Under the pieces are notes generated by a model. That model was not told where the DNA came from and searched no databases. It was given only the letters and a program-made list of their open reading frames with translations. A stretch of DNA of 64,000 nt. It comes from JAENVU01 sp038250905. Its GTDB lineage: Bacteria; Actinomycetota; Acidimicrobiia; IMCC26256; JAENVU01. Below, one piece after another: positions 1 to 7,828 of this stretch. The translations under genes and the position numbers were made by a program. The DNA lies in the NCBI GenBank assembly GCA_038250905.1, contig JBBSBV010000005.1:1-64000 (forward strand), given 5' to 3'. Position 1 is the first letter of the stretch. Each line of letters opens with the position of its first letter.

Positions 1-66
1 AGGGGGCGGCGAGTCTGTGGAAGATCGTTGTCGCGCTCGAAGGCACGCGACGCGCATAGATAGGAC

Positions 67-324
67 ATGACGACAATCACGAGGACGATCGATGACGACT
101 GGAGGCAGCGCGCGACGCTGAGTGTGGAGGACACCGCGGCCGTGTTGGGATTGAGTCGCAACACTGTGTACTCGGCGATCCGGTCCGGTGAGACACCGTG
201 CGTGCGCGTCGGTCGCCGATTCCTCGTGCCGACCGCGCTCCTCGCCGAAATGCTCGGCCTCGCATCCGACCGTTCGCCGGCGGCTTCGGACCCGCAGGTC
301 GTTGTCCGTCGCAGCAGCCCATGA
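67..324 (+). CDS. Excisionase-like helix-turn-helix DNA-binding protein
   Basis: An 85-residue protein. Residues about 17-65 form the MerR/excisionase-type winged helix: a helix beginning LSVEDTAAVLGLSRNTVY, then IRSGETPCVRVGRRFLVP, the usual 'role of gene dose and wing' layout of small Xis/AlpA-like proteins. Such proteins bind att-site or operator DNA and bias an integrase toward excision, or act as repressors. It lies about 0.4 kb from a serine recombinase pointing the other way. It overlaps the next gene by ATGA, so the two are probably translated together. Which of the two roles it plays cannot be seen. Confidence 0.7.
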   Translation: MTTITRTIDDDWRQRATLSVEDTAAVLGLSRNTVYSAIRSGETPCVRVGRRFLVPTALLAEMLGLASDRSPAASDPQVVVRRSSP

Positions 325-494
325 GTGAAACGGCGGACCGAGCGAAGATTGATCAGCTCCGGGAATCAGTGCGCAGCGGACGCAACGCACAGAACCTTCC
401 GGCGATTCCGAAGCTCGATCAGCTCGCGCAGGACTCGCTCCGGGACCTGCTCTCGGAGCGTACGAAGCAAGCTCCGTGCGTCAGGGCCGCTTGA
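321..494 (+). CDS. Small unknown protein coupled to excisionase
   Basis: A 57-residue ORF starting at the ATG of the ATGA overlap with the excisionase-like gene. The sequence is mostly helical and charged (ADRAKIDQLRESVRSGRN, then LDQLAQDSLRDLLSERT). No family was recognised. The ATGA coupling and same-strand position are the main reasons to call it; it may be a small partner of the excisionase or a chance ORF. Confidence 0.4.
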   Translation: MSETADRAKIDQLRESVRSGRNAQNLPAIPKLDQLAQDSLRDLLSERTKQAPCVRAA

Positions 495-750
495 CCACCT
501 CTCGAATGAGGATGTCGACGTCGAGCTCGGTGGTCGTGGTGTCGCACGACAAGACGCTGCCCAGACTTGCGGTGTTACCCGACGACACCCGACACGCCAT
601 GTGATGACGAGTTGCGAAGAACGTTGCGCCGGTCGGCATGGCCCCAACACGAAGGTGTCCAAGCCGGCGCATCTGCAACAAATGCTGCTTCGAGCTCGCC
701 GCCTTGCGCCGCTTGACACCAACCACCCGTGGGATGTTCAGATCCGCCAT
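481..750 (-). CDS. Possible 89-aa ORF downstream of the recombinase
   Basis: The start codon lies inside the end of the recombinase gene in another frame (13-nt overlap), and the 89-residue product ends LDVDILIREVVKRP. There is no recognisable domain, codon bias is weak, and it converges on the end of the small 321-494 ORF. It fills the only gap between these genes, so it is listed as a possibility rather than a firm gene. Confidence 0.22.
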   Translation of the reverse strand: MADLNIPRVVGVKRRKAASSKQHLLQMRRLGHLRVGAMPTGATFFATRHHMACRVSSGNTASLGSVLSCDTTTTELDVDILIREVVKRP

Positions 751-2150
751 ACGACCGTCAAACGCGCCGGATCGAAATTTCCCGGCCCGGTCTTCGTACC
801 GCGTCGGACCCCGATGTGGTCAATGAACACGGCGAGCCACGTACGCCGAAGATCGATGGTCGCTTGATCCCACCGGGCAGCGAGTTCGCCGACGCTCGGC
901 AACGACACCGGCAACGCAGGAGTGGCCTTCGCTATCTCTACGTCAATCGCCTTGATCCGACGCTCCGCGGCCCGCTGCGCCTGGCGCACCGCCGAGCGTG
1001 TCGATTCGGCTGCAGTGACAAAGTCGGCCAGAAGATCTCCGAGACGTTGCTCGATGTCTGAGCGCTCCCGAAGAAGAGCGCGAACATCGCTCCGTTCGCT
1101 CGCCTCCGCGCCTTGTGAAACTTGCTCCAGGACTCCCGGCTCGCTCAGAAATGCGAGGAAATACGAGCCGATGAACTCCTCCAGCGGAGCTGCGCTCGCA
1201 GCGTTACGTTCGCAGCCTCGGCACACGTATATCCATCGCCGCGTTCCGTCGAGATTCGCCTTCTCCCGCTTGCGCCCGAGCTTGGCTCCGCACACGTCGC
1301 ACACAAGGAATCCCGAGAGGAGTCCGAGTCCTCGGGACTTTCCGCTCCCATTCGCGCGGGACGTGAGCGCAGCTCCGACGTCGAGGAACGTGTCGACCTC
1401 AAGGATCGGCTCCCATGTCGCCACGCGTCCGTAGTAGAGCCCAGCGATTCGTTCGGCGCGCAGAGCCCTACCAACCTGCCCGTGGTCCCATTCGCCGCCG
1501 CGCGGTCTCGTGATGCCACGTGCGTTCCATTGCTCAGCGACGTAGCGAAGTCCACGCCCGGCGAGGATCCAGTTCGCGGCGTCGCGCAGCGCTTGAGCTT
1601 CTTCGGGTACGACAACGAGCGAGCCCTTCGGTATCTCCGGCCGGGAGCTGGAGTGATTTAGGAAGCCGAAGGCGCGCGGTCCGCCCGTGTAGAGACCGCG
1701 CTCCCGCGCGATCTCCTTCGCTTCTCGGATGCGGACCGATTTCACACGCGATTCACGCCACGCGCTCCACGACTCGATCGTGGCAACGAGCCCACCTGCA
1801 TCGTCGTCCGGCGCGTACTCGCGACCCTCAGCGATGATCGAGACTCGCGCCTTCCGACACTCGCTCCGAAACATGGCCGCTTCGACTTCATCACGCGAAA
1901 TGCGGTCCATCCGAACGGCGAGAATCGCGTCGACTTCACCAGCCACGACCGTTTCCACGAGCGCGGCAAAACCGGGGCGCTGCTTCCCATCGAACGCAGA
2001 AATGCCGTCATCGACGAATACGTGCTCGGGCAGGATCGTCAGCCCTCGTCGCTCCGCCTCGGCACGCAGCCGTCTCTCCTGGCTGGCGCACGTCGAGACC
2101 TTCTCGTCGTCCTTCCGGGACAGGCGCGTGTAAATGGCAGCACGTCCCAT
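738..2150 (-). CDS. Large serine recombinase (integrase)
   Basis: A 470-residue site-specific recombinase of the resolvase/invertase superfamily. The N-terminal catalytic domain (about 1-140) starts AAIYTRLSRKD, where the serine would attack DNA, and continues with the conserved FVDDGISAF and DAILAVRMDRISRD segments. The recombinase domain follows, then a zinc ribbon (about 290-325, CDVCGAKLG paired with CRGC) and a C-terminal coiled coil rich in Glu/Arg. Length is typical of phage or ICE integrases. The ATG is 10 bp downstream of the tadC stop and on the same strand, so it may be read from the tad transcript. Attachment sites of this family usually lie just 5' of the gene. Confidence 0.92.
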   Translation of the reverse strand: MGRAAIYTRLSRKDDEKVSTCASQERRLRAEAERRGLTILPEHVFVDDGISAFDGKQRPGFAALVETVVAGEVDAILAVRMDRISRDEVEAAMFRSECRKARVSIIAEGREYAPDDDAGGLVATIESWSAWRESRVKSVRIREAKEIARERGLYTGGPRAFGFLNHSSSRPEIPKGSLVVVPEEAQALRDAANWILAGRGLRYVAEQWNARGITRPRGGEWDHGQVGRALRAERIAGLYYGRVATWEPILEVDTFLDVGAALTSRANGSGKSRGLGLLSGFLVCDVCGAKLGRKREKANLDGTRRWIYVCRGCERNAASAAPLEEFIGSYFLAFLSEPGVLEQVSQGAEASERSDVRALLRERSDIEQRLGDLLADFVTAAESTRSAVRQAQRAAERRIKAIDVEIAKATPALPVSLPSVGELAARWDQATIDLRRTWLAVFIDHIGVRRGTKTGPGNFDPARLTVVWRI

Positions 2151-2175
2151 GAGGTGACACTACCTTATTAGACCA
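2151..2175. other. Candidate attachment-site junction at the tadC 3' end
   Basis: The 25 bp between the recombinase start and the last tadC codons are A/T-rich for this genome (ACCTTATTAGACC). Serine integrases normally lie beside attP, so after integration one hybrid att site should lie here. The exact crossover dinucleotide cannot be fixed without the other end of the element. Confidence 0.35.
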
Positions 2176-3065
2176 AATGCAAACACGATCGCGACCGGCA
2201 GGATCAACGCCACCACCGGCACCAGCATCGAGATCTGCTTCCTCCCCGCCACTTCGATCAGTTCTCGCTTGTCCTGCTCGCGCAGGTCGAACGCCAGCGA
2301 TCGCAACGCATCCGCGATCGGCATGCCGCGCTCCTGCGCCGCGACGAGTGCACCGACGAAATGGTCGAACGCGGGAACATCCAGACGACGGGCCCTGACC
2401 TCGAGCGCCTCCGTCAGGAGTGTCCCCGTGCGAGCGTCACGCAACGCGCCGCGAATCTCGAGCGACAGCGGACCGCCACTGTCGGCCACCATCCCGAGCG
2501 CGCTCCGCAGTCCTTCGCCTGCAGTCACAGCGAGGCATACGAGGTCGACCGCGGTCGGGAGCGCGTCGCGCACATGCTGCCGCCGACGGGCAACGGCACG
2601 CGTGAGCGCGCGGTCACGCGCCGCCACCCCGGTCGCGGCGAAGGCGACCGTCATGACTCCCATCACCAGCGGTGAGACCGACCGTCCGGAAGCGGCCAGC
2701 AGCACCGCGAGAGTCACCCCGGCCACGAGACCGGTGATCCCCCAGCTGACCTGCGCGGCGCGGAACCCGGACGCGTCGAGATCGGATCCGGCCGCCCGGA
2801 GGCGGTCCGGCAACTCCCGCTCGTCGTCGAAGACCCGATGCAGCAACCCACCGGCGCTCGCGACGAGGGGCACCAGGACTGCGGTCCAGGCACCGTCGGG
2901 CACCTGCCGCCCGAGCAGGCCCGAGCGTCGGGGCCCGAGCGCACCCAGATACGGCGTCAACCGACGCGACAGCGCGGCACGCCTGAACCTCGGGAGCGCG
3001 CTCAGGCACGACACGAGACCGAGGCCTCCAAGCAGCACGACGACCATTCCCCGCAACGCGATCAT
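2160..3065 (-). CDS. tadC: Tad pilus inner-membrane platform protein TadC
   Basis: A 301-residue membrane protein of the type II secretion F-domain family. It has N-terminal transmembrane segments (MIALRGMVVVLLGGLGLV), a cytoplasmic F domain around 155-260 (RDALPTAVDLVCLAVTAGEG, then AQERGMPIADALRSLA) and a last hydrophobic helix ending VFAFGLIR. With TadB it forms the platform that couples the TadA/CpaF ATPase to pilus assembly. The start is the ATG in an ATGA overlap with tadB. The last codons are the junction with the integrative element, so the natural C-terminus may have been altered by insertion. Confidence 0.88.
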   Translation of the reverse strand: MIALRGMVVVLLGGLGLVSCLSALPRFRRAALSRRLTPYLGALGPRRSGLLGRQVPDGAWTAVLVPLVASAGGLLHRVFDDERELPDRLRAAGSDLDASGFRAAQVSWGITGLVAGVTLAVLLAASGRSVSPLVMGVMTVAFAATGVAARDRALTRAVARRRQHVRDALPTAVDLVCLAVTAGEGLRSALGMVADSGGPLSLEIRGALRDARTGTLLTEALEVRARRLDVPAFDHFVGALVAAQERGMPIADALRSLAFDLREQDKRELIEVAGRKQISMLVPVVALILPVAIVFAFGLIR

Positions 3066-3928
3066 GACTCTCCGATCACCAAGACCCGCCGTTCCTCCGG
3101 GAGTCGACCCAGCCGCATCATCAGGCGGTATCCGATCGTCGTGACGACGGCACCGGCCAACAGGACCAGCACGCCGGTCGGGGAATCGAAGGCTGCCGCG
3201 CCCTGCGGCCGACTCGCGACGAGCACCAGCACGAGCCACGGTGCGGCCGCCGAGACCCGGGCCGCAACGACGGTCCACGACTGTCGGGCCTCGATCTCGC
3301 GTCGGTTTGCGATGTCCTCCCGGAGGAACGCGGAAAGGGTCCTCAGGACTCGCCCCAGTTCACTTCCCCCGACGCGATGTGCCAACACCAGGGTCCGCAC
3401 GATCCGGTCGGCGATCGGATCGGCAACGGAGTTGCCCATCCGCTCCAGCGCGCCCACGAGGTCACCGGTGACGCGGTGATCCGAGACCACCGACCGGAAC
3501 ACGATTCGCAACGACATCGGACCGCGCGCGGCGACCACGCCGATGGCCGACGGAAGCGTGTCCCCGGCGCGGACCGCACCGGCCAGGAGTTCGATCGCGT
3601 CGGGCCACTCCCGCCGGCGCGCGGCACGCACCGCTCGGCGACGCGACCGGAAATACGTCGCCGGCACCACGAGCCCGCCCATCGACGCGACGAGCGCTAC
3701 CCCCATGGAGCCGATGACAACGAGCGCCACCACGCCAGCACTCATTCCGAACGCGGCGCTCGCGAGCACGAACTGACCCGCACTCACATCGGCAAGACCC
3801 GCAGCGGTCAGCCACGAAGCGCAGCGTTCGGCGATCGACGTCCGGCGCGCGACCGTCCGGGAGCGCGTCAGCCCGTCGTAGACGAGGAACACACCCAGCG
3901 CGAGCAGGAGGGCAACCACGACGCTCAT
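3062..3928 (-). CDS. tadB: Tad pilus inner-membrane platform protein TadB
   Basis: A 288-residue protein with the same F-domain architecture as its neighbour: an N-terminal membrane helix (MSVVVALLLALGVFLVYDGL), two helices near 60-105, then the F domain with WPDAIELLAGAVRAGDTLPS and a distal helix pair. In Tad systems TadB and TadC together form the inner-membrane platform. Start and stop are both in ATGA overlaps with cpaF and tadC, indicating translational coupling and balanced synthesis. Confidence 0.88.
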   Translation of the reverse strand: MSVVVALLLALGVFLVYDGLTRSRTVARRTSIAERCASWLTAAGLADVSAGQFVLASAAFGMSAGVVALVVIGSMGVALVASMGGLVVPATYFRSRRRAVRAARRREWPDAIELLAGAVRAGDTLPSAIGVVAARGPMSLRIVFRSVVSDHRVTGDLVGALERMGNSVADPIADRIVRTLVLAHRVGGSELGRVLRTLSAFLREDIANRREIEARQSWTVVAARVSAAAPWLVLVLVASRPQGAAAFDSPTGVLVLLAGAVVTTIGYRLMMRLGRLPEERRVLVIGES

Positions 3929-5151
3929 CGCAGGATCGCCGACAGGTCGATTCCACGTTCCTGGTAGCGGTCGCGAGCCGTCGGGTACTCGCCGGTCCAC
4001 GCCAGCGCAGCGCCCGGCCCGGCGAAGACCGCACCGGCGGTCAGATCACAGCCGTCCCCGACCTGCTCGCCGACGCTCAAGATCTCGACCAGCTCACGAC
4101 CCGAGCTCGATCGCCGGCAGAACACCACGAGGTCCACGCAGGCGGCGACCGTTGCGGCGACGAACCGGCGGTCGAGGTTCTCCCCGGCCAGCAGCGGGAG
4201 CGTGGTGAGTTTGCGCAACGCTTCACGCGCCGAGTTCGCGTGCACCGATGTCATACCCACGGCTCCGCTGTTGAGCGCCAAGAGCATGTCGAGCGATTCG
4301 GCCCCGCGGACCTCACCGATCACGATGCGATCGGGCCGCATGCGCAACGACTCCCGCACGAGATCCCGCAGGGTGATGGCACCCTCGCCCTCGAGGTTCG
4401 ACTGCCGACTCTGCATCGCCACCACATCAGGGCGATCGATCTGCAGCTCGAACACCTCTTCACAGGTGACGATGCGCTCCTGGGCCGGCACCGCGCCGAG
4501 CAGGCAGTTCAACAGGGTGGTCTTCCCCGCCCCGACCGCGCCGGCGACGACGATCGAGAGCCCGGCCCGCACCGAGGCCTCGAGAAACTGGGCGGCGGCC
4601 GCCGAGCAGGATCCGAGCGCGACGAGTTCGTCACACGACTGCGCGCGGAGACCGACGAACTTCCGGATGTTGACGGACCAGTGGTGGGTGATGGGCGGAA
4701 TCGCGACGTGCAGGCGACTGCCATCCGGAAGTCGCGCGTCGACGAACGGCTGCGCCCGGTCCAACCGCCGACCGGCGCGTGCGAGCATGCGCTCGACCAG
4801 CTCCTCGACTTCTCGCGCTTCCAGGACGAGCCCGGTCAACTCCTGACGACCGCGTCGTGCGACGAACACCCGGCCGGGTTCGTTGATCCAGATCTCCTCG
4901 ATCTCCGGATCGGCGAGCAAAGGCGTGACCGCCCCGAACCCGACGATGCGCTGATGCAGCAACTCGACGTCACGGTCTGCCAAGACCGGCAGTCCACCGT
5001 CGAGGTACCGGTCCCGGTAGTCGCCGACCACTTCGTCGACGAGCGCCCGCAGCCGCCCGTCGTCGTCCAGCGGGAGATCACGCCGGGCCAGGAGCTCGCG
5101 AACGTCGCCCTCGACCAGGCTGGCGGCCGCACTCAGCTCGAGCGCAGTCAC
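3925..5151 (-). CDS. cpaF: Tad pilus assembly ATPase CpaF/TadA
   Basis: A 408-residue type II/IV secretion ATPase. The N-terminal domain (about 60-180) contains the IEEIWINEPGRVFV strand typical of CpaF. The motor domain has the Walker A GAVGAGKTTLLN near 210, an Asp-box segment with TCEEVFELQ, and the Walker B RIVIGEVRG followed by SVHANS. It would power extension, and possibly retraction, of a Flp/Tad pilus, working on TadB/TadC at the inner membrane. Coupled by ATGA to cpaE before it and tadB after it. Confidence 0.93.
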   Translation of the reverse strand: MTALELSAAASLVEGDVRELLARRDLPLDDDGRLRALVDEVVGDYRDRYLDGGLPVLADRDVELLHQRIVGFGAVTPLLADPEIEEIWINEPGRVFVARRGRQELTGLVLEAREVEELVERMLARAGRRLDRAQPFVDARLPDGSRLHVAIPPITHHWSVNIRKFVGLRAQSCDELVALGSCSAAAAQFLEASVRAGLSIVVAGAVGAGKTTLLNCLLGAVPAQERIVTCEEVFELQIDRPDVVAMQSRQSNLEGEGAITLRDLVRESLRMRPDRIVIGEVRGAESLDMLLALNSGAVGMTSVHANSAREALRKLTTLPLLAGENLDRRFVAATVAACVDLVVFCRRSSSGRELVEILSVGEQVGDGCDLTAGAVFAGPGAALAWTGEYPTARDRYQERGIDLSAILR

Positions 5152-6323
5152 GCGACGGCCTCGACGAGCGGGCGCAGCTCACTCAACCATCGGGACCGGG
5201 GCGCAATGTCGTACAGCGTCCGCCCCTCCCAGTTGACTCGGTCGAGCAGCGGCTCGGTCGGGAGGAACGCCGCCGGCGACGTTCCCATCCATTCGCTGAT
5301 CACGTGCGAGCACTCCTGCAACCGACGACCCGGCCGCGGCGAGTGGTTGAGCGCGACCCGGAGGTTTCGCAGCGCACCGGGCACGACCTCGTGGAGCGTG
5401 CGATGCGCGACCACAGCCCGACGGAGCCCGACCGGGTCGGCCGCGGTCACCATTACGACCTCGTCGGCGCGTTCCAGAGAGATCGTGGTGACGAGATTGC
5501 GCCGGAACGGCACCCGGTCGTACGCCAGTTCCTCGTCGCGCTCGATCGGTGCGGCGATGTCGATGACGACCAAGTCGTACGCAGACGTCGCGGCCGCGAG
5601 CAATGCGCGCCACGCCGCTTCCCGCAGTTCCGGCCACAATTCCGATCGCGCCAACCCGGCGAGGACGTGGAGACCGTGGGGACCGGATTGCACCGCCGCC
5701 GCGATCTGGTCGGACCAGCCGGCGCCGGTCCCCCGCGCCGCTTGTGCGACTGACGGCGTTTCGGCGAGCTGCAGCGTCTGGGCGATCGACGCCGACCACA
5801 CATCGCCGTCCATCAGCAGCGTGTGGACCCCCGACCGCGACGCCTCGGTCGCGAGGTGGATCGCCACCGAGGTGCGACCCGGCGATCCGGCGCCGCTCCA
5901 GACCGCGACCAGGCGGCCGAGTGCGGCTCCGACCGGGCCGACGTCGGCCGCGATCGCGTCCGGTTCGGAGTCCGGAGCGTCCATGGAATGGAGCGCCGTC
6001 GCGAGCTCGATCGCGGTGACATCGCTACCGAACCAACCGGCACCGATGCTTTCGAGCACGCGCGCCGCGCCGCCGATGACGAGGACCGCGACCCCTGCGC
6101 GTCGCACCGTCATCACGAAGTCGCGATCGATCCACGGCGAGGAACCGTCGATGAGCACCGCGCGCGGGCGATCACGGAGCGCCGATCCGAGCAGCTCCCC
6201 GTGATCGACACATCGGCGCGTGACGCGAACACCGAGCGCGGGTTCCTGGAGCGCGCGCACCAACCGCAGCTCCCACGGTGCGCCGCCCGCGCACACCACG
6301 ACGTCGACCGACTCCCTCATCAC
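5148..6323 (-). CDS. cpaE: CpaE/TadZ-like ATPase of the Tad locus
   Basis: A 391-residue protein with an N-terminal receiver-like region (1-130, VVVCAGGAPWELRLVRAL) and a MinD/ParA-type ATPase domain from about 140. The P-loop reads WSGAGSPGRTSVA, so the usual lysine before T/S is arginine. LLMDGDVW and YDLVVIDIA are the other nucleotide-site strands. In Tad systems CpaE/TadZ places the apparatus at a pole or focus. The start is ambiguous: GTG at 6323 (GTGA overlap with cpaB) or ATG at 6320 (one-base overlap). Confidence 0.82.
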   Translation of the reverse strand: MMRESVDVVVCAGGAPWELRLVRALQEPALGVRVTRRCVDHGELLGSALRDRPRAVLIDGSSPWIDRDFVMTVRRAGVAVLVIGGAARVLESIGAGWFGSDVTAIELATALHSMDAPDSEPDAIAADVGPVGAALGRLVAVWSGAGSPGRTSVAIHLATEASRSGVHTLLMDGDVWSASIAQTLQLAETPSVAQAARGTGAGWSDQIAAAVQSGPHGLHVLAGLARSELWPELREAAWRALLAAATSAYDLVVIDIAAPIERDEELAYDRVPFRRNLVTTISLERADEVVMVTAADPVGLRRAVVAHRTLHEVVPGALRNLRVALNHSPRPGRRLQECSHVISEWMGTSPAAFLPTEPLLDRVNWEGRTLYDIAPRSRWLSELRPLVEAVA

Positions 6324-6994
6324 AGGTCCCCGGCTGCGAAATGATCGCGGCCTCGACCACTCAAGTCGCCGTGGGCGCGAACGACATCGAGTTCTGCGTT
6401 CCGCGCCGCGAAGGCAACGGCGATGGCCGAATCCGGTTGGACGTCCAGCGTGAGCGCGGTGACTCCGCCGGCATGCTGGCCGAAGAGCCCGTCTGATCGA
6501 ACAACGCCATGCACCGACGCAGCCCGCGACACGGTGATCGTGCGGGCGGCGTCCGTGCCCTTGTCGAACGTCGCGAAGACATCAACCCGGTCGCCGGCAC
6601 GGATCTCACCACCGAGTGCGTGCTCGGGGGTGACCGGAATGGTGATTTCCCGTCCCGCAGCAGTACCGGCACCGAGTGCATCCAACGACAGGGCACCGCC
6701 CGCCCGCACCCCGATTCGCAGACTGCGTCCGATCGGCGGACCCGCCGGCCCCGGGCGGACGAGCCCGGCGACCACCCGATCGTCGCCGCGAAGTTCGGCC
6801 ACCTTCAGATCGCCGGGTGCCAGCGTGTGCCCGTCGTCGAGGTCGACCGCCGCCACGTAGATCGGCGTCGCGGGCGCCGGCCCACGCGTGAGGGCCAACC
6901 CTCCGATCACCGACACCGCGATCAGGACCACGCCGCCCACGACCCGGGAATCGAGCGCGGTGGTACGGATTCGGTTCGTCAACGTCCCGAGCAT
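6320..6994 (-). CDS. cpaB: CpaB/RcpC-like SAF-domain pilus protein
   Basis: A 224-residue protein with one N-terminal membrane helix (VVGGVVLIAVSVIGGLAL) and an exported SAF domain (IYVAAVDLDDGHTLAPGDLK), followed by an RcpC-type region with DRVDVFATFDKG. CpaB proteins lie at the secretin/peptidoglycan side of Tad machines. The ATG at 6994 is preceded by a good ribosome-binding site (GGAGGTG), which fixes the start. It is the first gene of the minus-strand tad operon, so the promoter should lie in the 105 bp shared with the divergent HTH gene. Confidence 0.82.
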   Translation of the reverse strand: MLGTLTNRIRTTALDSRVVGGVVLIAVSVIGGLALTRGPAPATPIYVAAVDLDDGHTLAPGDLKVAELRGDDRVVAGLVRPGPAGPPIGRSLRIGVRAGGALSLDALGAGTAAGREITIPVTPEHALGGEIRAGDRVDVFATFDKGTDAARTITVSRAASVHGVVRSDGLFGQHAGGVTALTLDVQPDSAIAVAFAARNAELDVVRAHGDLSGRGRDHFAAGDL

Positions 6995-7026
6995 CGACCC
7001 ACCTCCACGGTGTCCGGAATCGAGCC

Positions 7027-7063
7027 CCGGGATCCCGGTACGATTCGCACCCCAACGGGGTGC
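7027..7063 (+). promoter_or_regulatory. Promoter with flanking palindromes ahead of the HTH gene
   Basis: A perfect 12-bp palindrome CCGGGATCCCGG (7027-7038) touches a -10-like TACGAT (7039-7044). This is followed by a perfect hairpin GCACCCC-aac-GGGGTGC (7047-7063). The cluster sits between cpaB and the divergent HTH gene and could hold an operator for either. The layout is seen directly; the role is inferred. Confidence 0.4.
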
Positions 7064-7099
7064 ACCCGCCTGCATCCCGACCCGACGGAAGCCAAGCGC

Positions 7100-7342
7100 A
7101 TGACGACCGACGATCTGCCTCCTCCGCTTCTCAAGCCGGCCGACGTCGCCCGGGTCCTGAATGTCACCGTCACGCAGGTGTACACACTCATGCGCTCGGG
7201 CGACCTGCCTGCGCTCAAGATCGGCAAGAAGGGCGTCTGGCGCGTGAGCCGCGAGACGCTCGAGGCGTACCTCGCCGACCTCGAGCGCGACGCCCGACAG
7301 CGCGGCCCGGTCATGGAGCCAGGTCCCGGGTCAGCCGACTGA
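7100..7342 (+). CDS. Small excisionase/BldC-type HTH protein
   Basis: An 80-residue DNA-binding protein. LLKPADVARVLNVTVTQVYT is the recognition helix pair; LPALKIGKKGVWRVSRETLE is the wing and following helix of the MerR-like excisionase fold. Unlike the copy at 67-324 it is not near a recombinase but diverges from the tad operon, so a local regulator is the likelier role. The ATG has a weak GGAAG nine bases upstream. Its 3' end overlaps the convergent 107-aa gene by 32 bp. Confidence 0.75.
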   Translation: MTTDDLPPPLLKPADVARVLNVTVTQVYTLMRSGDLPALKIGKKGVWRVSRETLEAYLADLERDARQRGPVMEPGPGSAD

Positions 7343-7634
7343 TCGCGGTGATGCACACGTCATGGGTGCGGCGGGTGCGGGCACGCGCGGTGCCCAACTC
7401 GTCGGCGACTTCGGCGATCCGTACCCAGTCGTAACCGACCCGGACGATGCGGCCCCGAAGGGCCCCGCCGTCGGCCAGGACCAGCCCGACGACCTCGCCG
7501 GCCGGCACCCGTCGCAACAAGACCGCGAACCGCAAGGCGGCGTCGGCCTCGTCGAGAAGTTCGCGCGCCTGTTCCTCGTGTTCCATGCGCTCCGTGGCCA
7601 TGAGCTCGGCCGCGATCGCATCGAATTCGTCCAT
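7311..7634 (-). CDS. Unknown 107-aa protein
   Basis: The N-terminal half is an acidic amphipathic helix (MDEFDAIAAELMATERMEHE continuing to LLDEADAALRFA). The C-terminal half is a predicted small beta barrel: GEVVGLVLADGGALRGRIVR, then GYDWVRIAEV. This strand pattern resembles Sm-like or PRC-barrel folds, but no family could be named. The start is the ATG at 7634 with GGGGGTCAGG just upstream. It converges on the HTH gene and diverges from the LysM gene. Confidence 0.6.
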   Translation of the reverse strand: MDEFDAIAAELMATERMEHEEQARELLDEADAALRFAVLLRRVPAGEVVGLVLADGGALRGRIVRVGYDWVRIAEVADELGTARARTRRTHDVCITAISRLTRDLAP

Positions 7635-7652
7635 CCCTGACCCCCTGCATAT

Positions 7653-7670
7653 CTCACCATCCGTGGTGAG
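7653..7670. promoter_or_regulatory. Inverted repeat upstream of the 107-aa gene
   Basis: CTCACCA-tccg-TGGTGAG is a perfect 7-bp inverted repeat 19-36 bp upstream of the start codon at 7634. At that distance it overlaps where a promoter or operator of the minus-strand gene would lie. Confidence 0.35.
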
Positions 7671-7828
7671 AGTTCGCAGAGAGTAGTGACCCTGCGAACC
7701 ACAAACTGCGCGGGCCTGAACATTTCTCCTTGACACGTTCAGTCTCGCTCGTCATGCTGCAGACCGCAATCAACCGATACTAAAGGATTCTGGAGGATTC
7801 AGACCTTCCTGTTCTGCGGAGGCCAAGG

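Larger units (their letters stand above)
1..2159. mobile_element. Right part of an integrative element (left end outside window)
   Basis: This stretch carries an excisionase-like gene, a small gene coupled to it and a large serine recombinase, and nothing that looks like core metabolism. Codon third positions are visibly richer in A and T (many GCT, ATT, GAA, GAT, TTT codons in the recombinase) than in the genes from 2160 onward, which is a sign of transfer. Its right boundary is placed at the recombinase start, 10 bp from the tadC stop codon. The left boundary and cargo lie outside the window, so size and type (prophage, ICE, island) are unknown. Confidence 0.55.

Noticed and set aside
4240..6204. 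654-codon open frame opposite the tad genes
   Set aside because: It mirrors cpaF/cpaE in the antisense direction. Its product is Arg/His/Asp-rich with no domain, as expected for an antisense frame in high-GC DNA.
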